Source: Mesorhizobium sp. NZP2077
Lineage (GTDB): Bacteria > Pseudomonadota > Alphaproteobacteria > Rhizobiales > Rhizobiaceae
Length of the DNA: 64,000 nucleotides
Direction of reading: 5' to 3'
NCBI RefSeq assembly: GCF_013170805.1
Contig: NZ_CP051293.1
Span: forward strand, 5,648,001-5,712,000
Shown: positions 53,140 to 63,990 of the stretch, piece by piece
Layout of the letters: every line of letters starts with the position of its first letter
Position numbering within the stretch: the first letter of the stretch is position 1
Translations under genes and position numbers: made by a program
Notes under the pieces: model-generated
The model's database searches: none
Told to the model about the DNA's origin: nothing
What the model saw: only the letters and a program-made list of their open reading frames with translations

Positions 53140-53838
53140 ATGGCCGACAGAACACAATTCGGGTTGAGCGCGGTCGATAGCGTGCCCCTGCATGAGAAGG
53201 TGTATCTGGAGCTTGTGCGCGCCCTGATGTCCGGCCAGCTCACGCCCGGGCAGAAGCTGACCTCGCGCAAGCTCGCCAAGGAACTCGGCACCAGCGACAT
53301 GCCGGTGCGCAGCGCCTTCATGCGGCTGCAGGCGCTGCGGGCGCTGAGCCCGATGCCGAACGGCAGCGTCGAGGTGCCTGTCATTTCGGCCGACCGATTC
53401 TCGCAATTGACCGCCGTGCGAACGATCCTCGAAGGTTCAGCGACGGAGCTCGCGACAAAACGCATCAACGGCAACAATCTGCGGACAATCCGGCGCCACA
53501 GCACCGAATTGACCCTGGCGGCGCGCCAGGGCGATATCGACGATTATCTGAGGAAAAATTACGCCTTCAAATTCTCGATCTACCGCCATTGCGGCAACGA
53601 GCAGATGATCTTCCTGATCGAGACCGTGTGGATGCAGGTTGGCCCCTTCCTCAGGAATCTCGCCATGGGCTTCGAGGACGACCTCTCCTCCATCCTCGAC
53701 ATCGACTATCACGAGGAAGTCGTCGCGGCGATCGAGGCCGAGGACGCGCCGCGTGCCCGCGCGGCCATCGTGCGCGACATCGACGAAGGCGCCGCGCATA
53801 TCCTGCGGCAGGCCAGATTTCCGGAAGCAAGGCCCTAG
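53140..53838 (+). CDS. GntR-family (FadR/FCD type) regulator
   Basis: A 232-residue protein. Winged helix KVYLELVRALMSGQLTPGQKLTSRKLAKELGTSDMPVRSAFMRLQ (residues about 20-64, quoted by position) and an FCD ligand domain with metal-ligand candidates at DDYLRKNYAFKFSIYRHCGN and DIDYHEEVVAAIEAED. The start at 53140 (MADRTQFG) is where the family resemblance begins; an upstream frame from 53062 adds 26 unsupported residues. It precedes the glutamine-synthetase-family gene in the same direction and probably controls it. Confidence 0.87.
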   Translation: MADRTQFGLSAVDSVPLHEKVYLELVRALMSGQLTPGQKLTSRKLAKELGTSDMPVRSAFMRLQALRALSPMPNGSVEVPVISADRFSQLTAVRTILEGSATELATKRINGNNLRTIRRHSTELTLAARQGDIDDYLRKNYAFKFSIYRHCGNEQMIFLIETVWMQVGPFLRNLAMGFEDDLSSILDIDYHEEVVAAIEAEDAPRARAAIVRDIDEGAAHILRQARFPEARP

Positions 53839-53972
53839 AAATGCCCCTTGGCTTTCTGCCTCCTTGCCTCTATGTTGCGATCGCAGATCGCGCAATTGGT
53901 TTTGAAAATGCCTCCCGACATTCCGGTTAGTGACTTGAAAAAATAAGGAAAAATATCCGGCAACAACCGGTT

Positions 53973-55415
53973 ATGCTTCCCGAAAACTCACAAGCATTTT
54001 TTACCAGGAACAGTGCAGCCGATCCGGCTGAGGCACTTTCGAAAACCAGAGGTTTTAAATTGAGCGATGCAATTGCGGACGTCCTGAGCTGGCTTGAAAG
54101 CAGAAACGACATCCAGAGCCTGAGGGCGGCGGTGTGCGACCTCAACGGCGTCATGCGGGGAAAACGCATTCCAGTGGAGCAGGCGCGCAAGGCGCTGGAG
54201 GGCAAGCTGCGCATGCCCTATTCGCTGATCGGGCTCGACATCTGGGGCGAGGATATCGAAGGTAACACGCTGGTCTTCTCGACCGGCGATGCCGATGGCC
54301 TCTGCCAATGGACCGGACGCGGCATCCTGCCGGTGGACTGGACAGCGCATCCAACGGCACTCGTCCCGCTCTGGCTCGCCGACGAAAACGGCGCGCCGTA
54401 TCTCGGCGATCCCCGGCGGGCGCTGGCCCGTATCCTCGACCGCTACAAGGCGCTTGGCCTGACCCCGGTCGCGGCAACCGAACTCGAATTCTATCTGGTC
54501 GATCCGCAATCGGAACGGCCGGTCGGGCCAGTGTCACCGGTCACCGGGCGCCGTCTCGATTCCGACGCGGCGCTGTCGATCGACGAGATCGACGATTTCG
54601 AATCCTTTATCCATGACGTCTACGAAGCCTGCCGAGCGCAAGGCATTCCCGTCGACACGGCGATTGCCGAAAACGGCGTCGGCCAGTTCGAGATCAACCT
54701 GAACCATGTCGCCGACGCCTTGCGGGCGGCTGACGATGCGGTGTTGTTCAAGCGCACGGTGAAGGGCATTGCCCGTAAGCACGGCTTTGCCGCCTGCTTC
54801 ATGGCAAAGCCCTATGGCGACCGCGCCGGCAACGGCTTTCACGTCCATTTCAGCCTTATCGACGCCGAAGGGCGCAACGTGTTCGACGACGGCACCGATC
54901 AGGGCTCCGAAATCATGCGCCACGCGGTTGGTGGCCTGCTGGCGGCGATGGCCGAGAGCACGCTGGTGTTCGCCCCGCACTTCAACTCCTACCGCAGGCT
55001 TCGCCCGCGCTCCTATGCGCCGACCGCGGTCGCCTGGGGTTACGAGAACCGCATGGTCGCGATCCGCATTCCCGGCGGCCCGACCGGGGCGCGCCGCATC
55101 GAACATCGCGTGTCGGGAGCGGACGCCAATCCCTATCTGGTGCTTGCGGCCATACTGGGCGCGGCATTGATCGGCATCGAAAGGCAGATGTCGCCGGGCG
55201 ACCCGACCGGCAGCGACGGACAAGGCGTTGTCCCGGCCAAGCTGCCGCCGGACTGGGCCTCCGCGATCGCCACCTTCGAGAACGGAACGCATGTGGCGGA
55301 GATCTTTCCGGCGATCCTGCGCGACTCCTTCGTCGCCTGCAAACGCCAGGAGCTGAACACCTTCGCCCTCAATGTCAGCGACTTCGAGATCGAGACCTAT
55401 CTCGAAAGCGTTTAG
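53973..55415 (+). CDS. Glutamine-synthetase-family ligase, probable gamma-glutamyl-amine ligase
   Basis: A 480-residue member of the GlnA fold. Catalytic blocks: VAATELEFYLVD (metal glutamates), ENGVGQFEINLNH, FMAKPYGDRAGNGFHVHFSL (metal histidine), FNSYRRLRPRSYAPTAVAWG and RIEHRVSGADANPYLVLAAI. The length and the PTAVAWGYENR segment are closer to GlnT/PuuA-type gamma-glutamylputrescine synthetases than to housekeeping glutamine synthetase. It attaches glutamate to an amine using ATP. No aldehyde dehydrogenase or oxidase of the polyamine route is adjacent, so the amine substrate is open. A TTG at 54061 is an alternative start. Confidence 0.85.
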   Translation: MLPENSQAFFTRNSAADPAEALSKTRGFKLSDAIADVLSWLESRNDIQSLRAAVCDLNGVMRGKRIPVEQARKALEGKLRMPYSLIGLDIWGEDIEGNTLVFSTGDADGLCQWTGRGILPVDWTAHPTALVPLWLADENGAPYLGDPRRALARILDRYKALGLTPVAATELEFYLVDPQSERPVGPVSPVTGRRLDSDAALSIDEIDDFESFIHDVYEACRAQGIPVDTAIAENGVGQFEINLNHVADALRAADDAVLFKRTVKGIARKHGFAACFMAKPYGDRAGNGFHVHFSLIDAEGRNVFDDGTDQGSEIMRHAVGGLLAAMAESTLVFAPHFNSYRRLRPRSYAPTAVAWGYENRMVAIRIPGGPTGARRIEHRVSGADANPYLVLAAILGAALIGIERQMSPGDPTGSDGQGVVPAKLPPDWASAIATFENGTHVAEIFPAILRDSFVACKRQELNTFALNVSDFEIETYLESV

Positions 55416-55559
55416 GCTCCACGGACCATCGGCTTTGGTGCGGACGGCCTTGAACCGGCCGTTAGGGCTTGCGGTGCTGTCGTCAATCGGGCATAAACAT
55501 GATTATTATTGTCATGTATTATACTCGGGGATAGACAGGACTTGACCTTCGTTGCGCGA

Positions 55560-56426
55560 ATGGAAAGCCGGATAGAGGGCTTTTCCGTCATCGGCGACCT
55601 GAAATGGCACCTGTGGGACGGCGTGGTTGCCGACCTCTGGGATGTCTCGTGCGGCGACAGGGCCGAGGGCTACTATGTCTCTCCCGATCCCCGGCTGTTT
55701 GTCGCGCTCGACGTGGACGGCGACGGCGCCTTCTTCGTCGAAGGCGCCAAGGGCGAACTGTGCCCCCACGACAGGGCCCTCTCCATGGCCTACATTCCGG
55801 CCGGCGTGCCGATCCGCGGCCGGGTCGAGGGGCTGCGCCGCATCCGGCACCTCGACCTGCATTTCGACGTAGCGACGCTGACGCGCCGCTTCGGCCGCAG
55901 CCTCGACCGCGAAGCCTTGCAGATGTCGCGTTTCCAGTTTCGCGACGACCGCATCGCCATGCTGGCCGGCCTGATCGCCGCCGAATGCGGCAGCGACCAG
56001 AAGCTGCATGATCTCTATGGCGAGGGCCTGCTCAATGCCTTGTTCGCCAGCCTTTTCCGGATCGACCCGCCGGATGTCGCCAGGCGTCGGTCACCGCTGT
56101 CGCGCCGCACGCTGCGCTTGGTCACCGACTATATCGACGCGCACTGCCTGGACCGGATCCGGCTTGCGGATCTCGCCGCGCTGACCGGGCTCTCCGAGAC
56201 CGCGATGAGCCATGCCTTCAAGGCGGCGACCGGCATACCGCCGCACCGCTGGCAGATGCAGGCGCGGATCGACAGGGCAAAGGCGATGATGGCGCGTGAC
56301 GCTGCCTCGCTTGCCGACATTGCCGAGGCGACGGGCTTCTTCGACCAGGCGCATCTGACGCGGGTGTTCAAGGCGGTGGTCGGCGTGACGCCCGGCGCCT
56401 GGATGAAGAGCGCCGACCGCCAGTGA
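55560..56426 (+). CDS. AraC-family regulator of the TonB-dependent receptor
   Basis: About 288 residues. The C-terminal double helix-turn-helix (about 185-285) reads IRLADLAALTGLSETAMSHAF and SLADIAEATGFFDQAHLTRV, with GIPPHRWQMQARIDRAKAMM between. The N-terminal sensor domain is AraC-like but matches no ligand class I know. The start is uncertain: ATG at 55560 is used; TTG at 55542 or 55509 would lengthen it. Immediately upstream of the siderophore receptor gene, so ligand-dependent activation of that receptor is likely, as for PchR-like regulators. Confidence 0.85.
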   Translation: MESRIEGFSVIGDLKWHLWDGVVADLWDVSCGDRAEGYYVSPDPRLFVALDVDGDGAFFVEGAKGELCPHDRALSMAYIPAGVPIRGRVEGLRRIRHLDLHFDVATLTRRFGRSLDREALQMSRFQFRDDRIAMLAGLIAAECGSDQKLHDLYGEGLLNALFASLFRIDPPDVARRRSPLSRRTLRLVTDYIDAHCLDRIRLADLAALTGLSETAMSHAFKAATGIPPHRWQMQARIDRAKAMMARDAASLADIAEATGFFDQAHLTRVFKAVVGVTPGAWMKSADRQ

Positions 56427-56461
56427 CATTTCCGCAACATGGCACCGCGATGTCCCTCGTT

Positions 56462-56497
56462 TGGACAAGAATGGACAAGCCGCTCAGATCCGTCCAA
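56462..56497 (+). promoter_or_regulatory. Possible AraC-regulator binding site
   Basis: TGGACAAG occurs at 56462 and again at 56472, one helical turn apart, followed by GTCCAA at 56492 in inverse orientation. Tandem repeats with a 10-base step upstream of a regulated gene are typical for AraC-family proteins. Confidence 0.45.
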
Positions 56498-56559
56498 TGA
56501 CCCTCAGATAAGTTGATATAAATGATCAAGTATCTCAACGACAAGCGGGGACTTTCCTA

Positions 56560-58747
56560 ATGAGCAGACTTTACCGGATGAAGGCGTTGCTGGCGGGCGG
56601 CGTCGCCGCTGGCGCGATGATCCCGCCGATGGCCGCCTTTGCGCAAACAGCACCTGCCGGCACCGAGCTTGAACCGGTGGTGGTCGAGGGCGAGGCCGGA
56701 GGCAGCGCCACCGGTCCGGTCGAAGGTGTCGTTGCCAAGAAGACCACGGCCGGCTCGAAGACCGCGACCGACATCAAGGATATCCCGCAATCGGTCTCGG
56801 TGGTCGGCCGGCAGGAGATCGACGATCAGGGCGCGCAGAAGGTGGATGAGGCCCTGCGCTACACCGCCGGCGTCTTTTCCCAGCCCTTCGGCCCGGACAG
56901 CGACACCAACTGGCTGTACATCCGCGGCTTCGATGCGACGGCCACCGGCACCTACATGGATGGCTTGCAGCTGTTCAGCTACGGCTTCGGCGGCTTCTAT
57001 GTCGACAGTTTTGGGCTCGAGCGCATCGAGGCGCTGAAGGGCCCGGCCTCGGTGCTTTATGGCGGCAGCAACCCCGGCGGGCTGGTCAACTATGTCAGCA
57101 AGCGGCCGGAGTTCGAACGGAAACGCACTGTCGAAACCGGCGTCAACGATGCCGGCAATGTCTATCTCGGCTTCGACATCGGCGACGTGGCCAACAAGGG
57201 CACGGTCAGCTACCGCATCAATGGCAAGGTCGCCGGCGGCGACACTTACAGCGATTTGCAGAACGGTTGGCGCGGCTTCATCTCGCCCAGCATCAGCTGG
57301 AAGCCGGATGAAGCAACCACGCTGACCATCCTGGCCAATTACAGCCACATCGACGAGAACCACAATGGCGGCAGCTTCCTGCCTTACGCAGGCACGGTGA
57401 CGGACCATATAGTCGGCGGCGTGAACTACGGCCGCATCAACCCCGATGCGAATTTCACCGAACCGAGCATCGATCTCTACAAGCGTGAACAGGGCTCGAT
57501 CGGTTATGAGTTCGAACACGCTTTCGACAATGACTGGACCGTGCGTTCCAACGCCCGCTTCACCGCGCCGATATCGATGAAGTCAGTGTCTATCCGAACG
57601 ACTGGTCGCTCACCAATGGGCCTACCGACCTGGCGCGAATCAATTTCGACCACGACACCACGGCAAAGACCTTCCTGCTCGACAACCAGATCGAAGGCAA
57701 GGTGACGACCGGTCCAGTCGAGCATACGATCCTCGCCGGTCTGGATTTCAAGTACTACAACGTCGATCAGGTACAGTCCTCTGGTCTCTACGATCCCAAC
57801 TACGACAATCCTATTGATCCCTTCCATCCGGTATACGGATCGCCGCTGACGCCCCGCGTCAGCTACCTCAACCAGAACCTGACGCAGCAGCAGCTTGGCT
57901 TCTATGCGCAGGACCAGCTGCGCTTCGGCGATGGCTGGCTCGTGGCGCTGAATGGCCGCTACGACCGTGGCTGGCTCGACGCCGATAATCGTCCGACCTT
58001 CTACTCGGCGAGCTCCAGCATGCAGAGCCAAACCGTCGGTGACTTCTCCGGCCGCGCCGGCCTCGCCTATGAGTTCGCCAACGGCGTAATCCCCTATGCC
58101 AGCATCGCAAGCTTCTTCAATCCGATCATCGGCACCGACGCGATGGGCAATCTGTTCAACCCGAAGAGGGTACGCAATATGAAGTCGGCGTGAAGTATGT
58201 GCCGACCTTTGTCGATGGCCTGTTCACCGTGTCGCTGTTTGACCTGACGCGTCACAACGTGCCGTCGAATGTCACCCTGTTCACGCAGATGCAGACCGGC
58301 GAAATGCGCTCGCGCGGCGTGGAACTGGGAGGCAAGGTAAACATTACCGATGATTTCCGGGTGACGGGCGCCTTCACCGCTTACGATATCGACATCACCA
58401 AGGACGCCAACTCGGCGCTCATCGGCAACACGCCCTTGATCGTTCCGGAAGTGATGGCCTCGGCCTCCGCCGACTACACATTCCGTGGTGACTGGTATGA
58501 CGGTATCTCGATTGGCGGCGGTCTGCGCTATATCGGCTCTTCATGGGCCGACAACGCGAACACGGCGATGGTGCCGGCCGTGACACTGGCCGACCTGAAA
58601 CTCGGCTACGAGAAGGAGAATTGGGGCGTCGATCTCAACGTCACCAATCTGTTCAACAAGACCTATGTCGCTAGCTGCCAGACGACGCTGACCTGCTCCT
58701 ACGGCGAAGGCCGCTCGTTCAAGCTGAAAGTGCACACGACCTGGTAG
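56560..58747 (+). pseudogene. TonB-dependent siderophore receptor, two frameshifts
   Basis: A FhuA/FpvA-type outer-membrane receptor spread over three frames. Frame one (from 56560) has a signal peptide (about 1-28, ending AAFA), a TonB-box-like ELEPVVVEG, the plug domain (TDIKDIPQSVSVVGRQEI, YIRGFDATATGTYMDGL, GPASVLYGGSNPGGLVNYVS) and early strands. It changes frame near 57564, where one missing C would restore RFTRADIDEVSVYPN. The middle piece runs to about 58164, where one missing G would restore NPEEGTQYEVGVKYV. The last piece ends with FKLKVHTTW. Repaired, it would encode about 729 residues, full length. Either a recent pseudogene or two sequencing errors. Confidence 0.85.
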
Positions 58748-58989
58748 CGCTTTGCCGACACGCCAGCGATGACCCATCCGACCAGCAGACGGCAGGTGCG
58801 CTGGCGGCGGCCGCCGCGTTGCCGCCGCCGAGTGGCTATAAAGGTCCACCGGCTTCAGGCTGTGGATGGAATTCTACAATGATCTGACGTGGACCTTGCC
58901 CCTCAGCCGAATCCATCCGACACCTCATCCGACAGTGGAATCTTTTCACTTCGGCCGGGCAGTCAGCGTCTCGCCAATGGAGTTCGACC

Positions 58990-60105
58990 ATGGAACCAAT
59001 CTGGGCCGTCGGCCTGATGACCGGCACCGTGCTTGACGGCAATATCGACGTTGCGCTGATCAAGACCGATGGCGAGCGCATCGACGATTTCGGCACCTAC
59101 CGGCTGATGCCTTACCCCCCGTCGATCCGCTCCCTGCTGGAGGAGACGCTGACGGAGGCCCGGGCTTGGAATTTTGCCGGACCGGAACCGGCAATCTTCC
59201 GCAAGGCCGAGGAGGCGTTGACGCGTGCCCAGTCGGCGGCAGTGAAGGAGTTGGTCGAGGGCTACGGCATGACGATGGCCGATATCGGCGTCGTCGGCTT
59301 TCACGGCCAGACGGTGCTGCATCGCGCGCCGCAGGTCGGACGACTCGGCCAGACCCGACAGCTCGGCGACGGCGAGCTGATGCACAGCATATTGGGCACC
59401 AAGGTCGCCTATGACTTCCGCTCGGCCGACATGCGCGCCGGCGGGCAAGGCGCGCCCCTGGCCGCCGCCTATCACACCGCGCTGATGCGCAGCGCCGGAG
59501 CCAGCGGCGAGGTGGCCGTGCTCAATCTCGGCGGCGTCGCCAACATCACCTGGTGGGATGGCGCCGACAATGTCGTCGCCTTCGACACCGGCCCCGCCAA
59601 CGCGCCGCTCAACGATTTCATCAAGTCCAAGGGGCTCGGCGAAATGGACCGCGACGGCGCGCTTGGCCGTGCGGGAACGGTCGACGAGGCCCGGCTCGCC
59701 AAGCTGTTGCGGCATCCTTATCTCAGCAAGCCCTACCCCAAGTCGCTGGACCGCTTCGACTTCGGCGCCGCCATGGCCGATGGCCTCAACGCCGAGGATG
59801 GTGCAGCCCTGCTCACCGCCTTCACCGCCGGCGCCGTCGGCAAGGCGCTCGACCTCTTGCCGAGCCGGCCGAAGAAGCTGGTGGTCAGCGGGGGCGGCCG
59901 CCACAATCCGACGATGATGGCCATGCTGGCCAGCCGCGCCGGTGTCGAGGTGGTGCAGGCCGAAAGCCTCGGCTGGAGTGGGGACGCGGTTGAGGCCGAG
60001 TGCTTTGCCTTCCTCGCGGTGCGCGTGCTGCGCGGCCTGCCGATCAGTTTTCCAAGCACCACCGGCGCGCCGCAGCCGATGCGCGGTGGAAAGCTCGCCG
60101 GTTAA
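58990..60105 (+). CDS. anmK: Anhydro-N-acetylmuramic acid kinase
   Basis: A 371-residue ASKHA-fold kinase of murein recycling that converts 1,6-anhydro-MurNAc to MurNAc-6-P with ATP. The N-terminal [60 protein letters not shown] and [16 protein letters not shown] are the AnmK motifs. The 242 bases upstream hold no gene that I can support, only GC-rich sequence near 58800. Its stop overlaps the convergent acetyltransferase stop by four bases. Confidence 0.93.
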   Translation: MEPIWAVGLMTGTVLDGNIDVALIKTDGERIDDFGTYRLMPYPPSIRSLLEETLTEARAWNFAGPEPAIFRKAEEALTRAQSAAVKELVEGYGMTMADIGVVGFHGQTVLHRAPQVGRLGQTRQLGDGELMHSILGTKVAYDFRSADMRAGGQGAPLAAAYHTALMRSAGASGEVAVLNLGGVANITWWDGADNVVAFDTGPANAPLNDFIKSKGLGEMDRDGALGRAGTVDEARLAKLLRHPYLSKPYPKSLDRFDFGAAMADGLNAEDGAALLTAFTAGAVGKALDLLPSRPKKLVVSGGGRHNPTMMAMLASRAGVEVVQAESLGWSGDAVEAECFAFLAVRVLRGLPISFPSTTGAPQPMRGGKLAG

Positions 60106-60524
60106 GCCAGATTCTTCTGCAGGAAGATGCGGCTGCGACCGACCGGGAAATCGGCCAGCGTGCCGAAGGGCCGATAGCCCTGGCGCTGGTAGACCTTGTC
60201 GGCGTTTGGATTGAAGGTGTCGATCCAGGCATTGTTGCAGCCACGCGCGACGGCTTCCTGCTCGGCTGCGTCCAGCATCCGGCCGGCCATGTGCTGACCG
60301 CGCAGCCTTTCATCGACCCACAGCCATTGCACGTAGAGCCAGCCCCAGGCGGTGTAGCCCGAAATGCCGGCGACGACCGCACCGTCCTCGTCGCGCACGA
60401 ACACGGCCAGGGCCTTTCTCTCGGAAGCGCCGACATCGCCGTCGTTGAACGCCGTCAGCCGTTCGCTGAGAAAGGCGAGGTCTTCCGGCAAGGGGTTTGC
60501 CGTCGTTTCGAGTGTCGTGTTCAT
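60102..60524 (-). CDS. GNAT-family N-acetyltransferase
   Basis: A 140-residue GNAT fold. The acetyl-CoA site follows the usual strand-4/helix-3 pattern: [26 protein letters not shown] (about 66-91), then the C-terminal [17 protein letters not shown]. Similar small acetyltransferases act on amines, antibiotics or proteins; nothing here identifies the acceptor. Convergent with anmK. Confidence 0.85.
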   Translation of the reverse strand: MNTTLETTANPLPEDLAFLSERLTAFNDGDVGASERKALAVFVRDEDGAVVAGISGYTAWGWLYVQWLWVDERLRGQHMAGRMLDAAEQEAVARGCNNAWIDTFNPNADKVYQRQGYRPFGTLADFPVGRSRIFLQKNLA

Positions 60525-60588
60525 GGCTCTTTCCGGAATGCTCGGCTGGATGGGATGAAGGGGTTATGAAGCGTGAGGCCCGCGCAAT

Positions 60589-61974
60589 CTATGTCTGCTC
60601 TCGAACAGGCTGCGGATCGCCGCCATTGCGGAATTCGGATGCGGCAATGCCGTAACGCTTGAGCTTGTCGTAAAAGGTCTTGCGCGGCACGCCGAGCGCG
60701 TCGATGGCGCCGCGCACGTCGCCGCCATGGTCACGCAGCGCGTCGCGGATGAGCTGTGCCTCGTAATGGCCCACGCGTTCGGGCAGCGAGGCGGCAGGCT
60801 GCACCGATTGCAAGGGAACCGCCCTCGTCTCGTCGTCAGGCCCAAGGCCAAGCGCGACGCGATCGGCAAAATGCGCGAGCTCGCGCACATTGCCCGGCCA
60901 GGCATGCGACTGGAGATGATCGCTGACCGCGGCGTTCACCTTGGCGACAGGCCGGCCGAACCGTTCTGCCGCCTTGCCGAGGAAATGGCCGAACAGCATC
61001 GGGATATCGCCGCGCCGCTCACGCAAAGGCGGGATGCGCAGCGTCACCACGTTGAGGCGGAAATACAGATCCTCGCGAAAATCGCCGCGCTGGTCGGGCA
61101 GGCCGAGATCGACCTTCGTCGCCGCCACGACCCTCAAATCGATGCGCCGGATCTCGTTCGAGCCAAGCGGTGTAAGGCTGCGCGTCTCCAGCACGCGCAA
61201 CAGCTTGACCTGCAGGGCCGGCGGCATGGATTCGATCTCGTCGAGGAACAGCGTGCCGCCGCTGGAATGCTCGACGCGGCCGATCCGCCGCCGCTGCGCG
61301 CCGGTGAAGGCGCCGGCCTCGTGGCCGAACAGCTCGCTTTCGATGACAGTCTCCGGCAGCGCGCCGCAATTCAGCGCCACGAAGGGTTTGGCGCGGCGCC
61401 GGCCCCAGCGGTGCAGCAGGTCGGCCACCACTTCCTTGCCGGTTCCGGTCTCTCCTTCGACCAGCACGTCGACATCCATGTCGGCGATCTGGCGCAAGGT
61501 TTCGCGCAGCCGGTGGATGGCAGGCGCCTCGCCGATCAGCGGCAAGCCGTCGGCGGCCAGAGCGGCTGCTTCGCGCAGCCGCCGGTTTTCCATCACCAGC
61601 CGCCGCTTTTCGCTGGCCCGTTTCAGCGCCTCGACAAGGCGGTCGCCGGCATAGGGTTTTGGAATGAAATCGTAGACCCCGTCCTTGAGCGCGGCGACGG
61701 CAAGATCGACGTCGCCATGCCCGGTGACCAGGATCACGGGTATGTCAACGTCGATCGCCTTGATGCGGCCGAACAGTTGCAGGCCGTTCATGCCCGGCAT
61801 GCGGATGTCGCTGACGACCACACCGTCGAAATCCCTGTCGACGACGGCAAGCGCTGCCTCGGCGGCATCGCGCGCGACCACCGTGAAGCCGGCAAGTTCG
61901 AGCAATTGCGTGGTGGCGTGCAGCAGGTCGGCATCGTCGTCGACGAGCGCCACAAGCCCTGATCCCTGCGTCAT
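60589..61974 (-). CDS. dctD: C4-dicarboxylate transport response regulator DctD (sigma-54 activator)
   Basis: A 461-residue NtrC-type activator. Receiver domain 1-120 with phospho-acceptor Asp56 in [17 protein letters not shown]+ domain with Walker [16 protein letters not shown], the sigma-54 contact loop GAFTGA, Walker [14 protein letters not shown] and [20 protein letters not shown]-terminal Fis-type helix-turn-helix [20 protein letters not shown]. It shares four bases with the dctB stop (ATGA). It should bind the palindromes at 63882-63927 and activate dctA for succinate, fumarate and malate uptake, essential in nitrogen-fixing nodules of rhizobia. Confidence 0.92.
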   Translation of the reverse strand: MTQGSGLVALVDDDADLLHATTQLLELAGFTVVARDAAEAALAVVDRDFDGVVVSDIRMPGMNGLQLFGRIKAIDVDIPVILVTGHGDVDLAVAALKDGVYDFIPKPYAGDRLVEALKRASEKRRLVMENRRLREAAALAADGLPLIGEAPAIHRLRETLRQIADMDVDVLVEGETGTGKEVVADLLHRWGRRRAKPFVALNCGALPETVIESELFGHEAGAFTGAQRRRIGRVEHSSGGTLFLDEIESMPPALQVKLLRVLETRSLTPLGSNEIRRIDLRVVAATKVDLGLPDQRGDFREDLYFRLNVVTLRIPPLRERRGDIPMLFGHFLGKAAERFGRPVAKVNAAVSDHLQSHAWPGNVRELAHFADRVALGLGPDDETRAVPLQSVQPAASLPERVGHYEAQLIRDALRDHGGDVRGAIDALGVPRKTFYDKLKRYGIAASEFRNGGDPQPVREQT

Positions 61975-63842
61975 TCAATTCGCCTCAAATCGATGGTGAA
62001 GGATGCGCCTTTGGCGCTGTCGGGATCGAGCCGGAGCGTGCCGCCCAATTCCTGGGCGATCTCCTGCGAGATCACCAGTCCGAGGCCGAGCCCCTTCTCC
62101 TTGGTGGTCTGGAACGGCATGAACAGATTGCCGGCCGCTTCCGCGCCAAGGCCAGGGCCATTGTCACGCACCGAGATCAACACCCGGTCGTCGCGCTCGG
62201 CGAGTTCGATCTCGATGCGGGGATCGGATTGGTCCTTCATGGCGTCGAGCGCGTTCTGCAGCAGGTTGACGAGGATCTGCTCCAGCCGGATGCGGCTCGC
62301 CATGACCATCGGCGAGGCGCTGCCGCGCGGCTTGACGATGGTGACGCCGGAATCACGGATGCGGCCGGAGAGCAGCGACAGTGCGCCGTCGATCGCCTCG
62401 CGCACCGGCAAAGGCGAGGCCGCAACGCCTGGCCGGCGGGCGAAGGTGCGCAAGGTGCTGGTGATGGCGCCGATGCGTTCGGTCATCGAGACGATCGAGG
62501 TCAGATTGCCGCTTGCCGGTTCGGTCTTGCCGGTTTCGAGAAAGCGTCCGGCATTCTCGGCATAGGTGCGGATGGCGGCGACCGGCTGGTTGATCTCATG
62601 GGCCACGCCGGCGGCGATCTGGCCGAGGATGGAAAGCCGGTTGGCCTGGGCGAGATCGTCGCGCAGCCGACGGACCTTGGCTTCGGCGCTCTCACGTTCG
62701 GCGATTTCGCCGGCAAGTGCGGTGTTGGATCGGGTCAGTTCCGCCGTTCGCGTCGATACCCGGCTTTCCAGTTCGGCGTTCATGCGCGCCAGCGCTTCCT
62801 GCCGCAGCCGGCGTGTGCGGCGGCGCCTTGTCAGCACATAGGCGAGCAAGCCCGTCAGCAGCAGCCCGAGCAGCGTGGTCAGCCGTGCCGTGTTGGCGGC
62901 TGACGACAGAGCGGCGTCGGCAGGCGTCAGCAGCCAGAGACGCCAGCCGGGGACCGCACCAGGCAGGTCCTGCACCACCTCGACGAACTGGCGCGGCTTA
63001 CCCGAGCTGTCGATCGTGGCCAAGCCATCGCCGGCGCTGCGTCGGGTCGGCAAGGGTTCGAAGGCGGCGTCCGTCAATTGCAGCTGCTCATGGGCGGCGG
63101 CGGCATCTTGGGCCGAGAGTGGCGCCAGCGCGTGAAAGCGCCATTCAGGCTGGCTGGTGGCCAGCACAACACCGCGTTCGTCGGTGACGAAAACGAGAAA
63201 GCCGCTGGAGCGCCAATTGGTTTCGACACCGTCGAGTTCGACCTTCAGCACCGCGACGCCCAGCGGCTTGCCGTTATCGTCGACGCGGCTCGAAAGATAG
63301 AGGCCCGGCCGGCCGCTGATCGTGCCGAGGCCATACTGGCTGGCGGAACCCTTCGCCATGGCCTCGTTGAAATAGTGGCGAAAATTATAGTCGATGCCGA
63401 CAAAGCTCGTCGGCTCGCCGGCATTGCTGGCCGATATCGCGATGCCCGCAGTGTCGATGACATAGATGGCGGATGCCGAGGCGTCGCCGGCGATCGCCTT
63501 GAGCTTGTCGTTGAGGGCCGCTTCCTGCATCTTGCCGGCCCGGCGCAGCGCCCCGCGCACGGCATCGTCGCGGGCCAGCACCAAGGGAACCAGGCGCTGC
63601 TTTTCGATCTCGCCGGTCAGCGTTCCCGCCGCCAGCGGCAAAGCGGCGAGCGCCGTGTCGCGCAGATTATCGGCCGCCTGGCCGGCAGCGATGCGCCCGG
63701 CAATGGCGATCGCGCCGGCCAGGATCGCAAGCGCGATGACGACGACAAGCCAACGGCCGTCGCGCAGCCGGCCTACCGCCTCACGCAGCAGTTCGCGACC
63801 GGCAAACCCTGCGGGACCGCTATCGGTGCTTGCTTGCGGCGT
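61971..63842 (-). CDS. dctB: C4-dicarboxylate sensor kinase DctB, non-canonical start
   Basis: About 623 residues. One helix ([19 protein letters not shown], about 36-54), a periplasmic double-Cache sensor ([40 protein letters not shown]), a second helix near 315-335, a coiled coil, the H-box [19 protein letters not shown], and ATP-binding [17 protein letters not shown] and [13 protein letters not shown]. No ATG, GTG or TTG lies between the in-frame stop at 63858 and the first helix. The best site is ACG at 63842, four to six bases after AGGGAGAGG. The first conventional start, TTG at 63641, would remove the first helix. Confidence 0.87.
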   Translation of the reverse strand, partial: TPQASTDSGPAGFAGRELLREAVGRLRDGRWLVVVIALAILAGAIAIAGRIAAGQAADNLRDTALAALPLAAGTLTGEIEKQRLVPLVLARDDAVRGALRRAGKMQEAALNDKLKAIAGDASASAIYVIDTAGIAISASNAGEPTSFVGIDYNFRHYFNEAMAKGSASQYGLGTISGRPGLYLSSRVDDNGKPLGVAVLKVELDGVETNWRSSGFLVFVTDERGVVLATSQPEWRFHALAPLSAQDAAAAHEQLQLTDAAFEPLPTRRSAGDGLATIDSSGKPRQFVEVVQDLPGAVPGWRLWLLTPADAALSSAANTARLTTLLGLLLTGLLAYVLTRRRRTRRLRQEALARMNAELESRVSTRTAELTRSNTALAGEIAERESAEAKVRRLRDDLAQANRLSILGQIAAGVAHEINQPVAAIRTYAENAGRFLETGKTEPASGNLTSIVSMTERIGAITSTLRTFARRPGVAASPLPVREAIDGALSLLSGRIRDSGVTIVKPRGSASPMVMASRIRLEQILVNLLQNALDAMKDQSDPRIEIELAERDDRVLISVRDNGPGLGAEAAGNLFMPFQTTKEKGLGLGLVISQEIAQELGGTLRLDPDSAKGASFTIDLRRIE

Positions 63843-63881
63843 CTGCCTCTCCCTTTGCTAGCGGCTTAGCGGTCACTCTAA

Positions 63882-63927
63882 TGCGAAATTCCGCCCAAGC
63901 AAACTTTCCGCGTGCGGAAATCCGCAC
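63882..63927. promoter_or_regulatory. DctD upstream activating sites
   Basis: GTGCGGAAATCCGCAC at 63912-63927 is a perfect 16-base palindrome matching the known DctD site upstream of rhizobial dctA. A weaker copy, TGCGAAATTCCGCC, lies at 63882-63895. Two tandem sites, one weak and one strong, is the classical dctA arrangement. Confidence 0.85.
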
Positions 63928-63957
63928 AAACCTCGACCAAAGGCCGCTGAAGAATGC

Positions 63958-63977
63958 CCGGAATCCCGGGATTCCGG
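63958..63977. promoter_or_regulatory. Perfect 20-base palindrome near the dctA promoter
   Basis: CCGGAATCCCGGGATTCCGG, between the DctD sites and the presumed sigma-54 promoter. It is too GC-rich for IHF; it could be a second regulator's operator or a hairpin. Confidence 0.5.
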
Positions 63978-63990
63978 TCTTTCCTCGATC

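Noticed and set aside
58748..58989. Small gene between the receptor and anmK
   Set aside because: Only short GC-rich frames without ribosome site or recognisable motif.
63639..63641. TTG at 63641 as the dctB start
   Set aside because: It would remove the first membrane helix and the conserved segment before it, leaving the sensor domain unanchored on one side.
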